Origin: Hyperoodon ampullatus
Lineage: Eukaryota > Chordata > Mammalia > Artiodactyla > Ziphiidae
Assembly (NCBI GenBank): GCA_949752795.1
Contig: OX457058.1
Span: 166,100,223 to 166,164,222, forward strand
DNA length: 64,000 bases
Direction of reading: 5' to 3'
Part shown: in pieces, positions 10,771 through 21,714 of the stretch
How positions within the stretch are numbered: position 1 is the first letter of the stretch
Layout of the letters: each line of letters opens with the position of its first letter
Notes under the pieces: model-generated
Databases searched by the model: none
What the model was told of the DNA's origin: nothing
What the model saw: only the letters and a program-made list of their open reading frames with translations
Position numbers and translations under genes: made by a program

Positions 10771-10849
10771 ACATCCTTATAGTCTGGGGAAGAACTTTAT
10801 GTGCTGTGAAGGCGGAGAGCAGGACTGCATTTACAGTTCACTTTAAAAT

Positions 10850-11745
10850 GTCCCAAACTGGCTCCATATCATATGTTATCAGGGAAATGCAAGTTAAAAC
10901 AATGAGATATCACTCTACACCTAGTAAAACAGCAAAATTGGAACTGACAACACCAAATGCTGGTGAGGATGTGGAAAAAAAGGAATTCTCATTCATTGCT
11001 AGTGGGAATGCAAAGTGGTACAGCCACTTTGGAAGACAGTTTGGCTCTTATCATATGGTCCAACAGTTGTGCTCCTTGGTATTTATCCAAAGGAGTAGAA
11101 ACCTATATCCACACAGAAACCTGTCATAGATGTTTATAAACAGCTGTATTCATAGTTGCCAAAACCTAAAAGTAACCAAGATATCCTTCAGTACATGAAT
11201 GGATAAAGAAACTGTGGTACCTTGAGACGATGGGATGATACTCAGCACTAAAAAGAAATGAGCTATTGATCCATGAAAAGACATGGAGGAACCTTAAATA
11301 CATATGACTAAGTGAAAGAAGTCAGTCTGAAAAGGCTACAGACTATATGACATTCTGGAAAAGGCAAAACTATGGAGACAGTCAAAAGATCCGTGGTTGC
11401 CAGGGACTGGGGCACAGCACAGAGGATTTTTAGGGCAGGGAAGCTACCGTCTATGATACCATAATGATGGACACATGTCCTTGTACATTTGTCCAAACCA
11501 AGCAGTAGAGTGAATCCTAATGGGAAGTATGGACTTTGGATGGCAACACTGTGTCAGTGTAGGTTCATCAGTTGTAACAAATGTCCCACTCTGATGGGGG
11601 ATGTGGATAACAGGGGAGACTGTGCATGCGGGGGGGTGGGGGTGGCGGGGGGGAGGGGCCATATGGCATATCTCTGTTCCTTCCCCTCAGTTTTGCTGTG
11701 AAACTTAAACTGCTCTAAAAAAAGAGTCTATTTTGAAAAAAACAT
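10850..11745 (+). mobile_element. Old L1M-type 3' end
   Basis: A diverged ORF2 C-terminal region with stops, followed by a 3' UTR that includes a G-rich stretch at 11629-11657 and ends near 'ctgctctaaaaaaagag'. It differs clearly from the younger L1 tails. The 107-codon frame at 10806-11129 is a relic of ORF2, not a gene. Confidence 0.75.
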
Positions 11746-11749
11746 TCTA

Positions 11750-12020
11750 ATAATATTCAGAAAAGGGGAATGAGGTGAAATATTTCCTACGCTCCCTCTT
11801 CCCAACTTCAACTCTGAGCCCAGTGCAAGCACCCAGTTTCCTCACTCCATGTATAGACCTCAGTTAAACTGCAGGAAGCAAAAAGATCTGTTTGACTCCA
11901 AAGCCTGTCCTCTTTCCATTTTACCATATCATCTCATCATCCAAAAGTCTCCTAAAGTATGTTGTATACCCACCTCATCTTAAATGGAAAATACTGAACA
12001 TGAAATCAAGTTGATGACTT
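11750..12020. other. Unassigned span
   Basis: Nothing recognisable. It ends at the TSD of a CHR-1 SINE. Confidence 0.5.
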
Positions 12021-12035
12021 AAAGATGTAGTTAGG

Positions 12036-12376
12036 GGGCTTCCCTGGTGGCGCAGTGGTTAAGAATCTGCCTGCCAATGCAGGGGACACGGGTTCAAGCC
12101 CTGATCCGGGAAGATCCCACATGCCACGGAGCAACTAAGCCCGTGTGCCACAACTACTGAGCCTGTGCTCTGGAGACCGCGAGCCACAGCTATTGAGGCC
12201 ATGCGCCTCAACTACTGAAGTCCACGTGCCCTAGGGCCTGTGATCCGCAACGAGAGGCCACTGCAATGAGAAGCTGGTGCACCGCAACGAAGAGTAGCCC
12301 CCCGCTCGCTGCAACTAGAGTAAGCCCGCGCGCAGCAACGAAGACCCAATGCAGCCAAAAATAAAAATAAATAAAA
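12036..12376 (+). mobile_element. CHR-1-type tRNA-derived SINE
   Basis: A full-length body starting GGGCTTCCCTGGTGGCGCAG and ending in an A-rich (AAATAA)n tail. A perfect 15-bp TSD, AAAGATGTAGTTAGG, lies at 12021-12035 and 12377-12391. Compared with CHR-2 it has the longer 3' half with repeated 'acaactactga' blocks. Confidence 0.95.
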
Positions 12377-12478
12377 AAAGATGTAGTTAGGAACATAATT
12401 TCTAGGGTAATGGAGATTGCTGCAGAATGTAGAGCTATTTGACCAGACACAAACTGGTTCCTCATTGCTGTAATTTTT

Positions 12479-12723
12479 TTAAATGAATTTTTATTGGAGT
12501 ATAGTTGATTTACAATGTTGTGTTAGTTCCTGGCTGTACAGCAAAGTGAATCAGTTATGAATATACATATATCCACTCTTTTTTAGATTCTATTCCCATA
12601 TAGGTCATTACAGAGTATTGAGTAGAGTTCCCTGTGCTCTACAGTAGGTTCTTATTAGTTATTTATTTTACATATACTAGTGTGTATATGTCAGTCTTAA
12701 TCTCTTAATTTATCCCTCTCCCG
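12479..12723 (-). mobile_element. 5'-truncated L1 3' UTR
   Basis: Reverse-oriented L1 3' end (CAATAAAAATTCA signal on the minus strand) with the 13-bp TSD TGCTGTAATTTTT at 12466-12478 and 12724-12736. More diverged than the tails at 21 kb and 51 kb. Confidence 0.85.
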
Positions 12724-12736
12724 TGCTGTAATTTTT

Positions 12737-15120
12737 GGATTACTGAGTCTGGGTCTTTTTCTATCTTCTCCTTTGTCACCAGCCATCATGTCAATTTCTA
12801 GAAGCCTCTTGATCTTTTTTGAATTAGTTGTTTCTAATCTTCTGTGGGCTAAGAAACCAGGTAACCAGGTTTATTAGGATCATGTCTAAAATGGGAAAAG
12901 ACAGTTGCTGAATGACAGAGTAAAAGGATGGAAATCAAATTCATGAGCTTAGCGAATGAGATCTATGGTGTTTATTTTAACTTCTCAGAGGCCTTTTTCT
13001 TTGAGCTGTGTTCTCAGTGACTGACATTATTGGAAAAATGACCTCTGGGTAGGTGAGTTATTGCTACAAAATGGCATTGTTTCCTCTAAAATGAATAAGA
13101 ATGGCAGCTAATACTATATTCCATTTTCTTTGTAGAATGGATTCTTTGTTTAAAAAGAAGCGAGCAAAAAACCCAACAACAAAAAAAGGTGGAGCAATAT
13201 ACTCTGGGAAAGAAGACCTAAAGTGAGTCACATTATATGAATAGCTAAGTTGATAGGAAAATAAATGTTGTTTTGCTCATATACTGAAAAGTCAATAAGC
13301 AGAAAATGAACTTCAGAGTAGCAGGGCCAATATTCATTTAGATGTCCTTTGTAATTAAAAAACAAGACCCAAACAAAACAAAGCAATAGCGTAGGCACAA
13401 TGCCTAGAAGGGTTACATATGCAGGGGAACAAATTGTTGTATAAATAGATTTGTAAAACTTATTCATGAGACATCGATAGCTCATTAATGGAGAGGATGA
13501 TTCACTTATTCAGAGGAGGTTCCATTATTTTTAGATTCTGTAGTTTAAAGTATAGTAAGGGATTTGAAAATGGAAAATTCTAGTAAAAGGATTTAGAACA
13601 CCAAAATGGGAAGAAAATTCCTAAGAGCTCAGAGGTTTATACTCTTGGAAATTGTTCAATAAAGATTTAAAGGCCTTTATCTGGTTTTAATGCTGCTCAT
13701 TCTTCACCTGCCTCATGACAAATACCTCTCCTTTACCTCTACCCTTCTTCTTAAGACTATCTTCAGGTGGCCATGAAGGATATTTTATTGTATCAATAGC
13801 CTATAAGCAGCTTCTTATCTTTTAACCACAGCCTTGGACTCTAAACTCTACCTTGTATACCAGAGATGTTATATAGGCTTACCTTGTACACAAACTCCAA
13901 TCATTTGATGGTGCCTTCCTAGAGGGTTACAGTTAGAAAGTTTCTGAGCTCACATCTGTGCTCAGCAGGAAGGAATGTAGTGGTTGATTAGTGATGCCTA
14001 CCATGGGCAAGACAGAGGTGATGGAAATATGCATGCCTTAAAATCGCCATCCCATTCCTATATCCTGCCAACAGTGAACCAAGAGAGGCTGGTTCATGCT
14101 CAGCTTCTCTCTTGGGCACTGGACTTCCTGTTAATTAGAAAGATCAACTCCCTATATCCAATACCAGCTTGTGGAATATGCAAGTGTGTTGTTTCTGCAT
14201 TTGAAGAGGATGAGTGTATATGAATTTGATTCTTGGCCACTTGGTGGGTGGATTATATAAATTATGGACATATTTTAAGTCAGTTGAAGAGTATTTAACA
14301 CAAATATACTTTAAATATGACAAACACACAGAGAAAGAGAGGGAGAGGAAGAAAGAACAACATCTATATCCCAATGAAGTTTTTTTCCATTTCTTAACCT
14401 AGCATAATTTCTTAATCTCTCTCTTCTGAATTTAAAAAAAAAATTAAATCAAAGAGAGCAAGTTTTCAACCAGATCATTAAAAAGGGGAAAAACTGATAA
14501 CATTGATCAACAGGAAATGTGACAATTCATGGCATAGTAACAAATTAGCCATATAATTCCATATACTTGAAGGTACATTTGACCAAAAACTAAATGGGAG
14601 GGGGACAGCTCTTGAGAAGAAATCAAAGGAGAAAAAAAAAAAGAGAGAAGGAATTCAATTCATTCAAGGAATGTTGGGCTCCTGCCCTCAGGGAGTTCCT
14701 GGTCAAGTTTATATTGGCCCATACGCATTCCTGGGTCATGGATGGAGACCTGCAAGCTAGTAGCTGCTGACTTTTTCTGATTAAAAAAAAAAGCAAGTAT
14801 ACAAGATATTTCAAAACTGAAATTTCCTCCTATCTTCTTTTCTTGGTAGCCCTGTTCATGACCTTGTTATGCTCTGGCAAGTGGACCCCTTCCAGATGTC
14901 TACCAGGCTTTTCCTCCTGTCCACCATCACTGTACATTTTCATACTCAGAAAAGTGCAAAATAATAACATCAGTATATAAGTATTTATGCAAGAATTAAA
15001 GTCTTTCAGAAGTCTTTCTTACCTTTGTAAGACCTAAGTAATTTTAAAACTTGAATGAAAGTTAAATGAACAAAGGAAAACAAATGTAAAAGAATGTAAA
15101 AGAGCATCTGCTTTCCCTTG
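12737..15120. other. Unassigned repeat-poor span
   Basis: 2.4 kb with no repeat or gene I can identify. Open frames are all under 80 codons. A short GAGAGA-rich run lies near 14330-14355. Composition is AT-rich throughout. Confidence 0.5.
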
Positions 15121-15124
15121 CTTC

Positions 15125-15460
15125 TAGGCCTGCACTGAGCAACACAGTAGCCACTAGCCCCAGGTGGCTACTGAGGGTTTGAAATGTGGCTAGTCTGAAT
15201 CTAGGTGTGCCATAAGTATAAAATATATGCTGAATTATGAAAACTTAGAACAAAAGAGAATGTAAAATATACCACTACTAGTTTTGTCTACTGGTTACAT
15301 ATAGAAATGGTAATATATTGGACATATTGGGTTAAATAAAATCTATTACTAAAACTAATTTCACCTGTTTCTTTTTACCTTTTTAATGTGGCTATTAGAA
15401 AAATTTAAATTACCTAAGTGGCTCACAGTATGTTTATATAGGACAGAGCTTCTCTAGGTA
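15125..15460 (+). repeat. hAT-type DNA transposon remnant (MER-like)
   Basis: Carries 'agtagccactagccccaggtggctac' and later 'atgtggctattagaaaaattt', wording shared with the copy at 46025-46415 in the same orientation. These match old non-autonomous hAT elements. The exact MER name is not certain. Confidence 0.6.
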
Positions 15461-15616
15461 ATTTTTTCTGTAAAACATTCAAGATGGATGGTGGTATAGT
15501 TTATTTTTGAAGATTTACAGAAATAGAGGTAAGTAGTCTATGCTAATTTATCCTTTAAGTCCAGAAAATCCCTTCTAACTGCCTACAAGGACAAAAATAT
15601 TATGAGTGTCTATAGC

Positions 15617-15912
15617 ACAGGGTCACAAACTCTACAAGGCACAGATAGTACATATTTCAGGTTGTCAGGACTAAATGATCTCTGTCATTTTTGGCCTCTC
15701 TCCACAGCTTGTGGAATCTTATTTCTCTGACCAGGGATTGAACCCAGGCCAAGGCAGTGACAGTACAGACTCCTAATCGCTGGACGTCCAGGGAATTCCC
15801 TGTTCAACTGTGTTCTTACAGTGTGAAAGCCGCCATGTCCAAGATCTAAAGAGTGAGTGTGGCTGTGTTATAATAAAATTTTATTTACAAAAGCAGGTGG
15901 ACATGCCATGAG
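15617..15912 (-). repeat. hAT transposon remnant split by a SINE
   Basis: The two halves (15617-15689 and 15801-15912) match the elements at 27840-28052 (same orientation) and 58690-58911 (opposite). Shared wording includes 'gtggctgtgtt..aataaaa.tttatttacaaaa'. A tRNA SINE separates the halves, so the SINE is younger. Confidence 0.7.
15690..15800 (-). mobile_element. Older short tRNA-derived SINE
   Basis: Reverse-oriented body of about 110 bp ending GTCCAGGGAATTCCC, with 'ctgaccagggattgaacccagg' in the tRNA-like part. It lacks the CHR-1/CHR-2 3' half and resembles the copies at 16102 and 63527. Confidence 0.8.
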
Positions 15913-16101
15913 GCACTAGGAATTTCTAAGTACGTAATAGTAGGCATGACAAAAATACCCCATAAGTTGAGAAAATTTGACACAAGTGGTCAACTTGCTT
16001 TTGTTCAAAAATAGGTATTGTCTTCTTTTGTAAATATTGGAATAATTTGGCACGGGGAGACACTAGGTCTGAAATCACGAAAAGTCTGCATTAAAGATGA
16101 T

Positions 16102-16225
16102 TTGGTTTTCTTTTTCGGCTGTGCCACGGGCCATGCGGGATCTTAATTCCCCGACCAGGGATGGAACCCATGCTTCCTGCAGTGGAAGCGAAGAGTCTTA
16201 ACCACTGGAAGGCCAGGGAAGTCCC
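16102..16225 (-). mobile_element. Older short tRNA-derived SINE
   Basis: Same short SINE type, with the 9-bp TSD AAAGATGAT at 16093-16101 and 16226-16234. Its body ends GGCCAGGGAAGTCCC. Confidence 0.85.
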
Positions 16226-16234
16226 AAAGATGAT

Positions 16235-17710
16235 ATATTTTAATACAAAGTAATTTTTCAATTACATGTACACTACATTTAGTATTACCTTTTGCAACAA
16301 TAATTTGTTATAAAGCTACTTGTCTCTGAAATGATTCCATATTCATAATTTAAAGAAAGAAAACATGTATCTTCACATATGATTCATTATAGTCTACTGC
16401 AATGTCTGTTTTCCCAGAGCTGAGGAGATCGTGTGTTCTCAGCCAATGAGACAGAATGTGATAGACTCTGCTATATGCTGCAGTCCAATAAGCATTACTG
16501 TACTATGAAGCATATACTCTCAACCAATCAGCTTTCTGCTATGCCACTTAAATGGGTTTTGTAATGTGTTGCTTAGTTTAGGATGGCCTCTCTTTTCGAC
16601 ACTTATTTTGTGTTCTGGATAGTTTTGAACCCATCAATGACTGGCAATGTGTACGTGTGATAAGACTGGACTTGATTTTAAGGGAAGAGTATCACCAGGG
16701 ATTTTAAATATCAATTTTACAATAGCTTGGGAGACCTTCATGGAAATAGTTGAGGAAACAAGAGTAAAGATCAACAGATGATTGGGACTGGTGGAAACTT
16801 TTGATGCTGTGAAGGACATCATGAACATCCCTGCAGGCTGGCGGTAGGGTGGGGTGGGGCAGTGGGTAGGGAGGCTTATGCCCTTTATAGGGATTTGGAA
16901 AGAATAGACATGAGTTGGCAGCATAGTGATGTGAGATGCTGAGCATATAACTCCATAGGGATGGGGCTTCCCCAGTCTACTCCAGTACAGGTTTGGGAGG
17001 CAGTCCCATTTCTAGAAAAGCAGCCCTCGTGATAAATAAGTTTATGAGTGACACAGAATTCAAAGTAGACTTAACATAGTCTTTTCAAGTTTGTTTTGAC
17101 AAATAAGGCATCTTTGGACCTGCTTTAATAAATCTATTTTAAAATGTAGTGTAACTTACATGTTTCATTAATTATATATTCAACCACCTAAACAGCTTGA
17201 AAACAGTTTATTTTGTAAATTGGGTTTAATATTTTCCTCTGAAATATTTTTAAACCATTCATTTCCATTACAAACTCTGTAATACAAAAGTAATCTCTGA
17301 GCTGATCTCTGACCAAATCATGACAAATTCTCAATCAGCAGCATCTAAATTAGGGCATCCACCAGCTAAACAGTGGCATCAGTCATTAATCTCTTTGTAA
17401 AATTGTTTATTTTTCTGTTTAAAAGACATAGTAAAATCTTGTTCCTGTAAGATATGGTTCAAAATTGCAAAGGGATATATGATCCCTCTAAAGAAGATAG
17501 TCTGCTTCAGAAAGCAGTTTGTATTCCATTCTGGGTTAGAGATGGTTACCAAGGAGACAGCTCAACTTCATCAGTAGGCTTCTAGGATCAGGAATCTAGT
17601 GGGCTTTTAGAAAGTGTTTGTAGAAAGAAAAAGGAGAGAAATAAAGAAGGAAAGAAAAGAGGGAGGGGGAAGGGAGGGAGGACAGGCTTTTTCCTATTAG
17701 GAAAGAACAT
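16235..17710. other. Unassigned span with CCAAT motifs and purine tract
   Basis: No gene or named repeat. Three CCAAT boxes lie within about 90 bp (16443, 16484 and 16524). A polypurine AG-rich tract occupies about 17625-17690, just before the ERVL element. Confidence 0.5.
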
Positions 17711-18369
17711 TATGATGGTTAATTTCATGTGTCAACTCGGCTAGGCTACAGAACCCAGATATTTGGTCAAATGTTATTCTAAATATTTCTGTGAAGGTAT
17801 TTTTCAGATGGGATTAGCATTTAAATCAGTAGATGTTGAGTAAATCAGATTGCCCACCATAATGTGGGTGGGTCTCATCAAATCAGCCGAAGACCTTAAT
17901 TGAAAAACCCTGACTGCCCCCTTAGAACAGAGAATCCTGCCAGAAGACTGCCTTTTGAGGCAAACTGTAGCATCAACTCTTTCCTGGGTTCCCACTCCTG
18001 CTATAGTACCTTCTCTCTCCCAGCCTGCACCTATAACCTCATAGGGAGTTCTGTATGATCACTTGGAGAAAGAGAAAACTTGGGCCTTGTTTACAATAGT
18101 CCTGTGTGATATGCAGCCACCACCCCAAAGTGCACAGCTACAGCACTACAACCCTTTCTGGGATATCACTGAAGGACAGTGGTGAAGTGAAATCCTCCCA
18201 GTGGGTAGAATTTTGAGCAGTGCACCTGATTGTTCATTTTGCTTGTTAGGAGAAATGGCCAGATTAGATAGCAATTAGATAACAATTCACAGTCTCTGGC
18301 CATGTGAGGTCTGTGGTTTGACTTGGAAGGAACACGACTGGAAAATTGGTGACAAGGAGGTCTAGAGAA

Positions 18370-19615
18370 GACATATGTGACAGACCTCTCTGAATGTGCA
18401 AAAAATGTGAAGATATCTGTGTCCCATGTGAATGCTCGCCAAATGGTGACCCCAGAAGAGGAGGATTTTAATAGTCAAGTGGATAGGATGACCTGCTCTG
18501 TAGATACCAGTCAGCCTCTTTCCCCCTGCCAGCCCTGTTATTACCCAGTGGACTCATGAACAAAGTGGCCATAGTGGCCGGGATAGAGGTTATGCATGGG
18601 CCCAGCAACATGGACTTCTACTCACCAAAGTCAACTTGGTTGCAGCCACTGCTGAGTGTCCAATCTGCCAGCAGCAGAGAATAATACTGAGTCCCTGATA
18701 TGGCATCATTGCCTGGGGTGATCAACCAACTACCTGGTTAATTACATTGGACCACTTCCATCATGGAAGGGGCAATGTTTTGTTCTTACTGAAATAGACA
18801 CTCTGGATACAGATTTGCCTTCCCTACACACACTGCTTCTGCCAAAATTACCATCTGTGGACTTAAAGAATGCCTCATCCACTGTCATGGTACTCCACAT
18901 AGCATTGCTTCTGATCAAGGAACTTGCTTCACAGCAAGTGAAGTGTGCCAGTGGGTTCATTCCCATTGGAATACACTGATCTTACCATATTCCCCACCAT
19001 CCTAAAGCAGCTGGCTTGACAGAAAGGTGTGATGGCCTTTTGAAGACTCAGTTACAGCATCAGCTGGGCTGTAACTTGTAGGGCTAGGGCAAGGTTTTCC
19101 AGGAAGTTGTATATGCTCTGAGTCAGAGTGCAGTATATGGTGCTATTTCTCCCATAGCCAGGATTCACAACTCTGGGAATCAAGGGGTGGAAATGAGAAT
19201 GACACCAGTCACTATTATCCCTAGTGATCCACTAGCAAAATTTTTGTTTCGTGTCCCAAGATCTTATTCTCACTGGCCTAGAGGTCTTAGTTCCAGGGAG
19301 AGATTCTTTTACTAGGAAACACAGCAATGATTCCAGTGAACTGGAAGTTAAGACTACCACCCAGGCACTTTGGGCTTCTCATGCCTCTGAATCAACAGGC
19401 AAAGATGGGAGTTACTGTGCTGATTGAAGTGACTGATCCTGATTCCCAAGAGGAAATTGGACTGCTACCCCACAATGTAGGTAAGGAAGAGTATGTATGG
19501 GATACAGCAGACCCCATAGAGTTTCTCTTGGTATTACCATGTGCTGTGATGGAAAACCACATCAACCCAACTCTTGCAGGACTACTAATGGCCCAGACCC
19601 TTCAGGAATGAAGGT
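18370..19615 (+). pseudogene. ERVL pol remnant: RNase H end, integrase, dUTPase-like
   Basis: Broken frames read as retroviral pol. The open piece 18377-18559 (60 codons, with VSHVNARQ and NSQVDRMTCSVDTSQPLSP) fits the RNase H-to-integrase junction. The region to about 19200 reads as integrase with frameshifts and stops. The open piece 19327-19611 (94 codons, with GVTVLIEVTDPDSQEEIGLL) resembles the dUTPase-type domain known downstream of integrase in ERVL. It is an old, dead copy. The same region occurs, differently damaged, at 61-63 kb. Confidence 0.75.
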
Positions 19616-19662
19616 TTAGGACACCTACCAGATAAAGAACCACGACCAGCTGACATGCTTGC

Positions 19663-19852
19663 TGATGGACTTTTGAGTGATGATGATGTGTCAGTGAAAG
19701 TTCATCAGCTCTGCTGGAGCATGTTGATAACTGGGGAGGCTATGCATGTATGGGCACAGGATGTATGTGGGAAATCTCTATTTCTCTAAATTTTGCTGTA
19801 AACTTAAGCTGCTCTAAAAATAACATCTATTAAAAAAAAAAGAAAGAAAAAA
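19663..19852 (+). mobile_element. L1M-type 3' UTR inside ERVL
   Basis: Carries 'gttgataactggggaggctatgcatg' and ends 'ctgctctaaaaataa' with a poly(A)-like run, matching the L1M tail at 11560-11745. It separates pol from the right-hand LTR part. Confidence 0.65.
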
Positions 19853-20417
19853 AGACTGAGGTACTCCAAGGAAGAGGACTGCTTTTGAACTCATGCTACA
19901 AAATCAGCTATTCCATCAGTCTCTAGTCTGTTAGCCCATCCTTCACAGCCTCCAAAATCACACGAGGCGATTCCTTAAAAATCTCTCTGTATATGTATAT
20001 GTATATGTTTATGCATATGTATATATGTGTGTATGTGTATGTGTGTGTGTATACATCCTGTTGGTTGTGTCTCTCTGGAGAACCCTAATATAAACATCAT
20101 GTAAAGTAATATTATGCTGATATAAACACCTTCTACATGTCCTTAAATTTTTTTTTTAATTGTTGTTGTTACATGGAGAGAGAGATGGTGTAAGTCAAAG
20201 CTTGAGGAGACGTGAAGCTTTAGTGGGTGTAGCAGTAAGCAGTCAGAGGCAGGGCTCTCCTGGTAAGAGTCACCCCAGTCCCAGTCATCAGGTCCATGTG
20301 AGATGGACCCGATGGTCTTAAACTCGCAGTTGGTAGGTGAGAGCAGAGGGGCCACCTGAACAGAAAAGTCCATTTCTTTAATGAATCCTACCAGACCTCA
20401 AGCAGATCCCATCCTAG

Positions 20418-20708
20418 ATTCTGATTCTGATTCTGAGAGCCAGGAGCTTTGATGACAGCTATGGTGCTAGTCAGCTAGAACAGCCAGAAGCTTTGATTGG
20501 AAGTATAAGGATTCCAAGGACTGAAAAAGAAGTTTTCTACAGAGCTTTAAGAATAAAACAGAGATTAACAGTGGCTGATAAGATTCAAGGATGGATGAGA
20601 AATGTAGCAAATGTACTTAGGTATGTATTTTTTTATAGTAATTTGATCTGTGGGGCTATCTTGTTTGCTTTTTTAATGTTTATTATTTGTTTTAATAAAG
20701 GGATATAG
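20418..20708 (+). other. Unrecognised open frame with hydrophobic end
   Basis: An open frame of 96 codons between stops. The ATT-initiated call in this frame at 20493 covers 71 residues. A charged part (TEKEVFYRALRIKQRLTVAD) is followed by a strongly hydrophobic segment (YSNLICGAILFAFLMFIICF) that could span a membrane. AG/GTATGT at 20619-20626, a good splice-donor match, lies exactly between the charged and hydrophobic parts. An SD-rich stretch in another frame (20379-20448, with SDSDSESQEL) precedes it. I do not recognise the product. It could be a relic of a gene or insertion, or chance. Confidence 0.2.
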
Positions 20709-20755
20709 TCTATGTAAAAAGAAATTATAATTAGGTTATGAAATAAATTAATCTT

Positions 20756-20995
20756 TTGACTAATCATACCTTTGGGAGATTTGGGTTTTTTAGACTGCAA
20801 AGCTCTAATGTAAGAATCGTCACTTACATGGCGGCCAGTACCCTAATCGTATGCAAAGCGCTAAGAGGAACTAAACAGTCTTTTGCGTGCCAGCCTTACA
20901 GACTCAACCCCATAAAGAGAAAGAAATATCGGAGAAGCAAAACTATATTAAGATTTCCATGTCTGGGTGAACTTCAAATGCTCCATGGCCAATAA
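20756..20995 (+). other. Unrecognised open frame, CpG-containing
   Basis: A 79-codon frame opening near 20756 (the first codon there is not ATG), ending in a basic C-terminal part (RLNPIKRKKYRRSKT). About six CpG sites lie in 20815-20935, high for AT-rich neutral cetacean DNA. It matches no family I know. Confidence 0.15.
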
Positions 20996-21028
20996 TTATA
21001 GCAGAATAGCACTCAAGACACCCTATCT

Positions 21029-21362
21029 ACAGACCTAGTAGAGAATGGACTTGAGGGTATGGGGAGGGGGAAGGGTAAGCTGTGACAAAGCGAGACAGTG
21101 GCATGGACATATATACAGTACCAAACGTAAGGTAGATAGCTAGTGGGAAGCAGCCGCATAGCACAGGGAGATCAGCTCAGTGCTTTGTGACCACCTAGAG
21201 GGGTGGGATAGGGAGGGTGGGAGGGAGGGAGACGCAAGAGGGAAGAGATATGGGAACATATGTATATGTAGAACCGATTCACTTTGTTATAAAGCAGAAA
21301 CTAACACACCATTGTAAAGCAATTATACTCCAATAAAGATGTAAAAAAAAAAAAAAAAAAAA
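21029..21362 (+). mobile_element. 5'-truncated L1 3' UTR
   Basis: Almost the same 3' UTR as the full-length L1, from 'agacctagtagagaatgg' on, but continuing through AATAAAGATGT to a ~22-bp poly(A). A perfect 14-bp TSD, AAGACACCCTATCT, lies at 21015-21028 and 21363-21376. It is a good reference for the normal 3' end of this subfamily. Confidence 0.95.
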
Positions 21363-21376
21363 AAGACACCCTATCT

Positions 21377-21714
21377 AGTTCTGGGGTTGTGAACTTTTTC
21401 AACTAGGAGGACTCTCTATAATATTTCCAAAATCACTGGGATCCCCTATAGAATGCTAGCCATATTTTAGTATCTGATGCAAACATACATAATAACAAAA
21501 AAGTTAGGAAGAACTTGGAAGTTATTTTAAATGAATGTGCCTATTCATTCATATGCACAAGCTCCATGATTTACTTAGTCTAGGCAGGTACATGGATTCA
21601 TAAGCCCCATGTAGTAATTCTTCAGTAGCCTCAGGGCTCCTCTGCCACTGATTTAGATAATGAGATGCGAAGCATCTCAATAACCTATACATCTTTAAAA
21701 CCTCTGCATCTTAC
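21377..21714. other. Unassigned span
   Basis: Nothing recognisable. Confidence 0.4.

Larger units (their letters stand above)
17711..20097 (+). mobile_element. Decayed ERVL provirus
   Basis: The left part (17711 to about 18020) is MLT2 LTR-like (GATGGTTAATTTCATGTGTC). The middle (about 18080-19662) is pol-derived. The right end (about 19853-20097) returns to LTR 3' sequence ending near 'ctctctggagaaccctaata'. Much of gag and early pol is missing, and stops and shifts are numerous, so no protein can be made. An L1M tail is inserted at about 19663-19852. ERVL has no envelope gene, and none is seen. Confidence 0.8.

Noticed and set aside
15690..15800. tRNA gene (tRNA-like B-box wording)
   Set aside because: It is the tRNA-derived part of a SINE with a degenerate body, not a tRNA that could fold into a cloverleaf.
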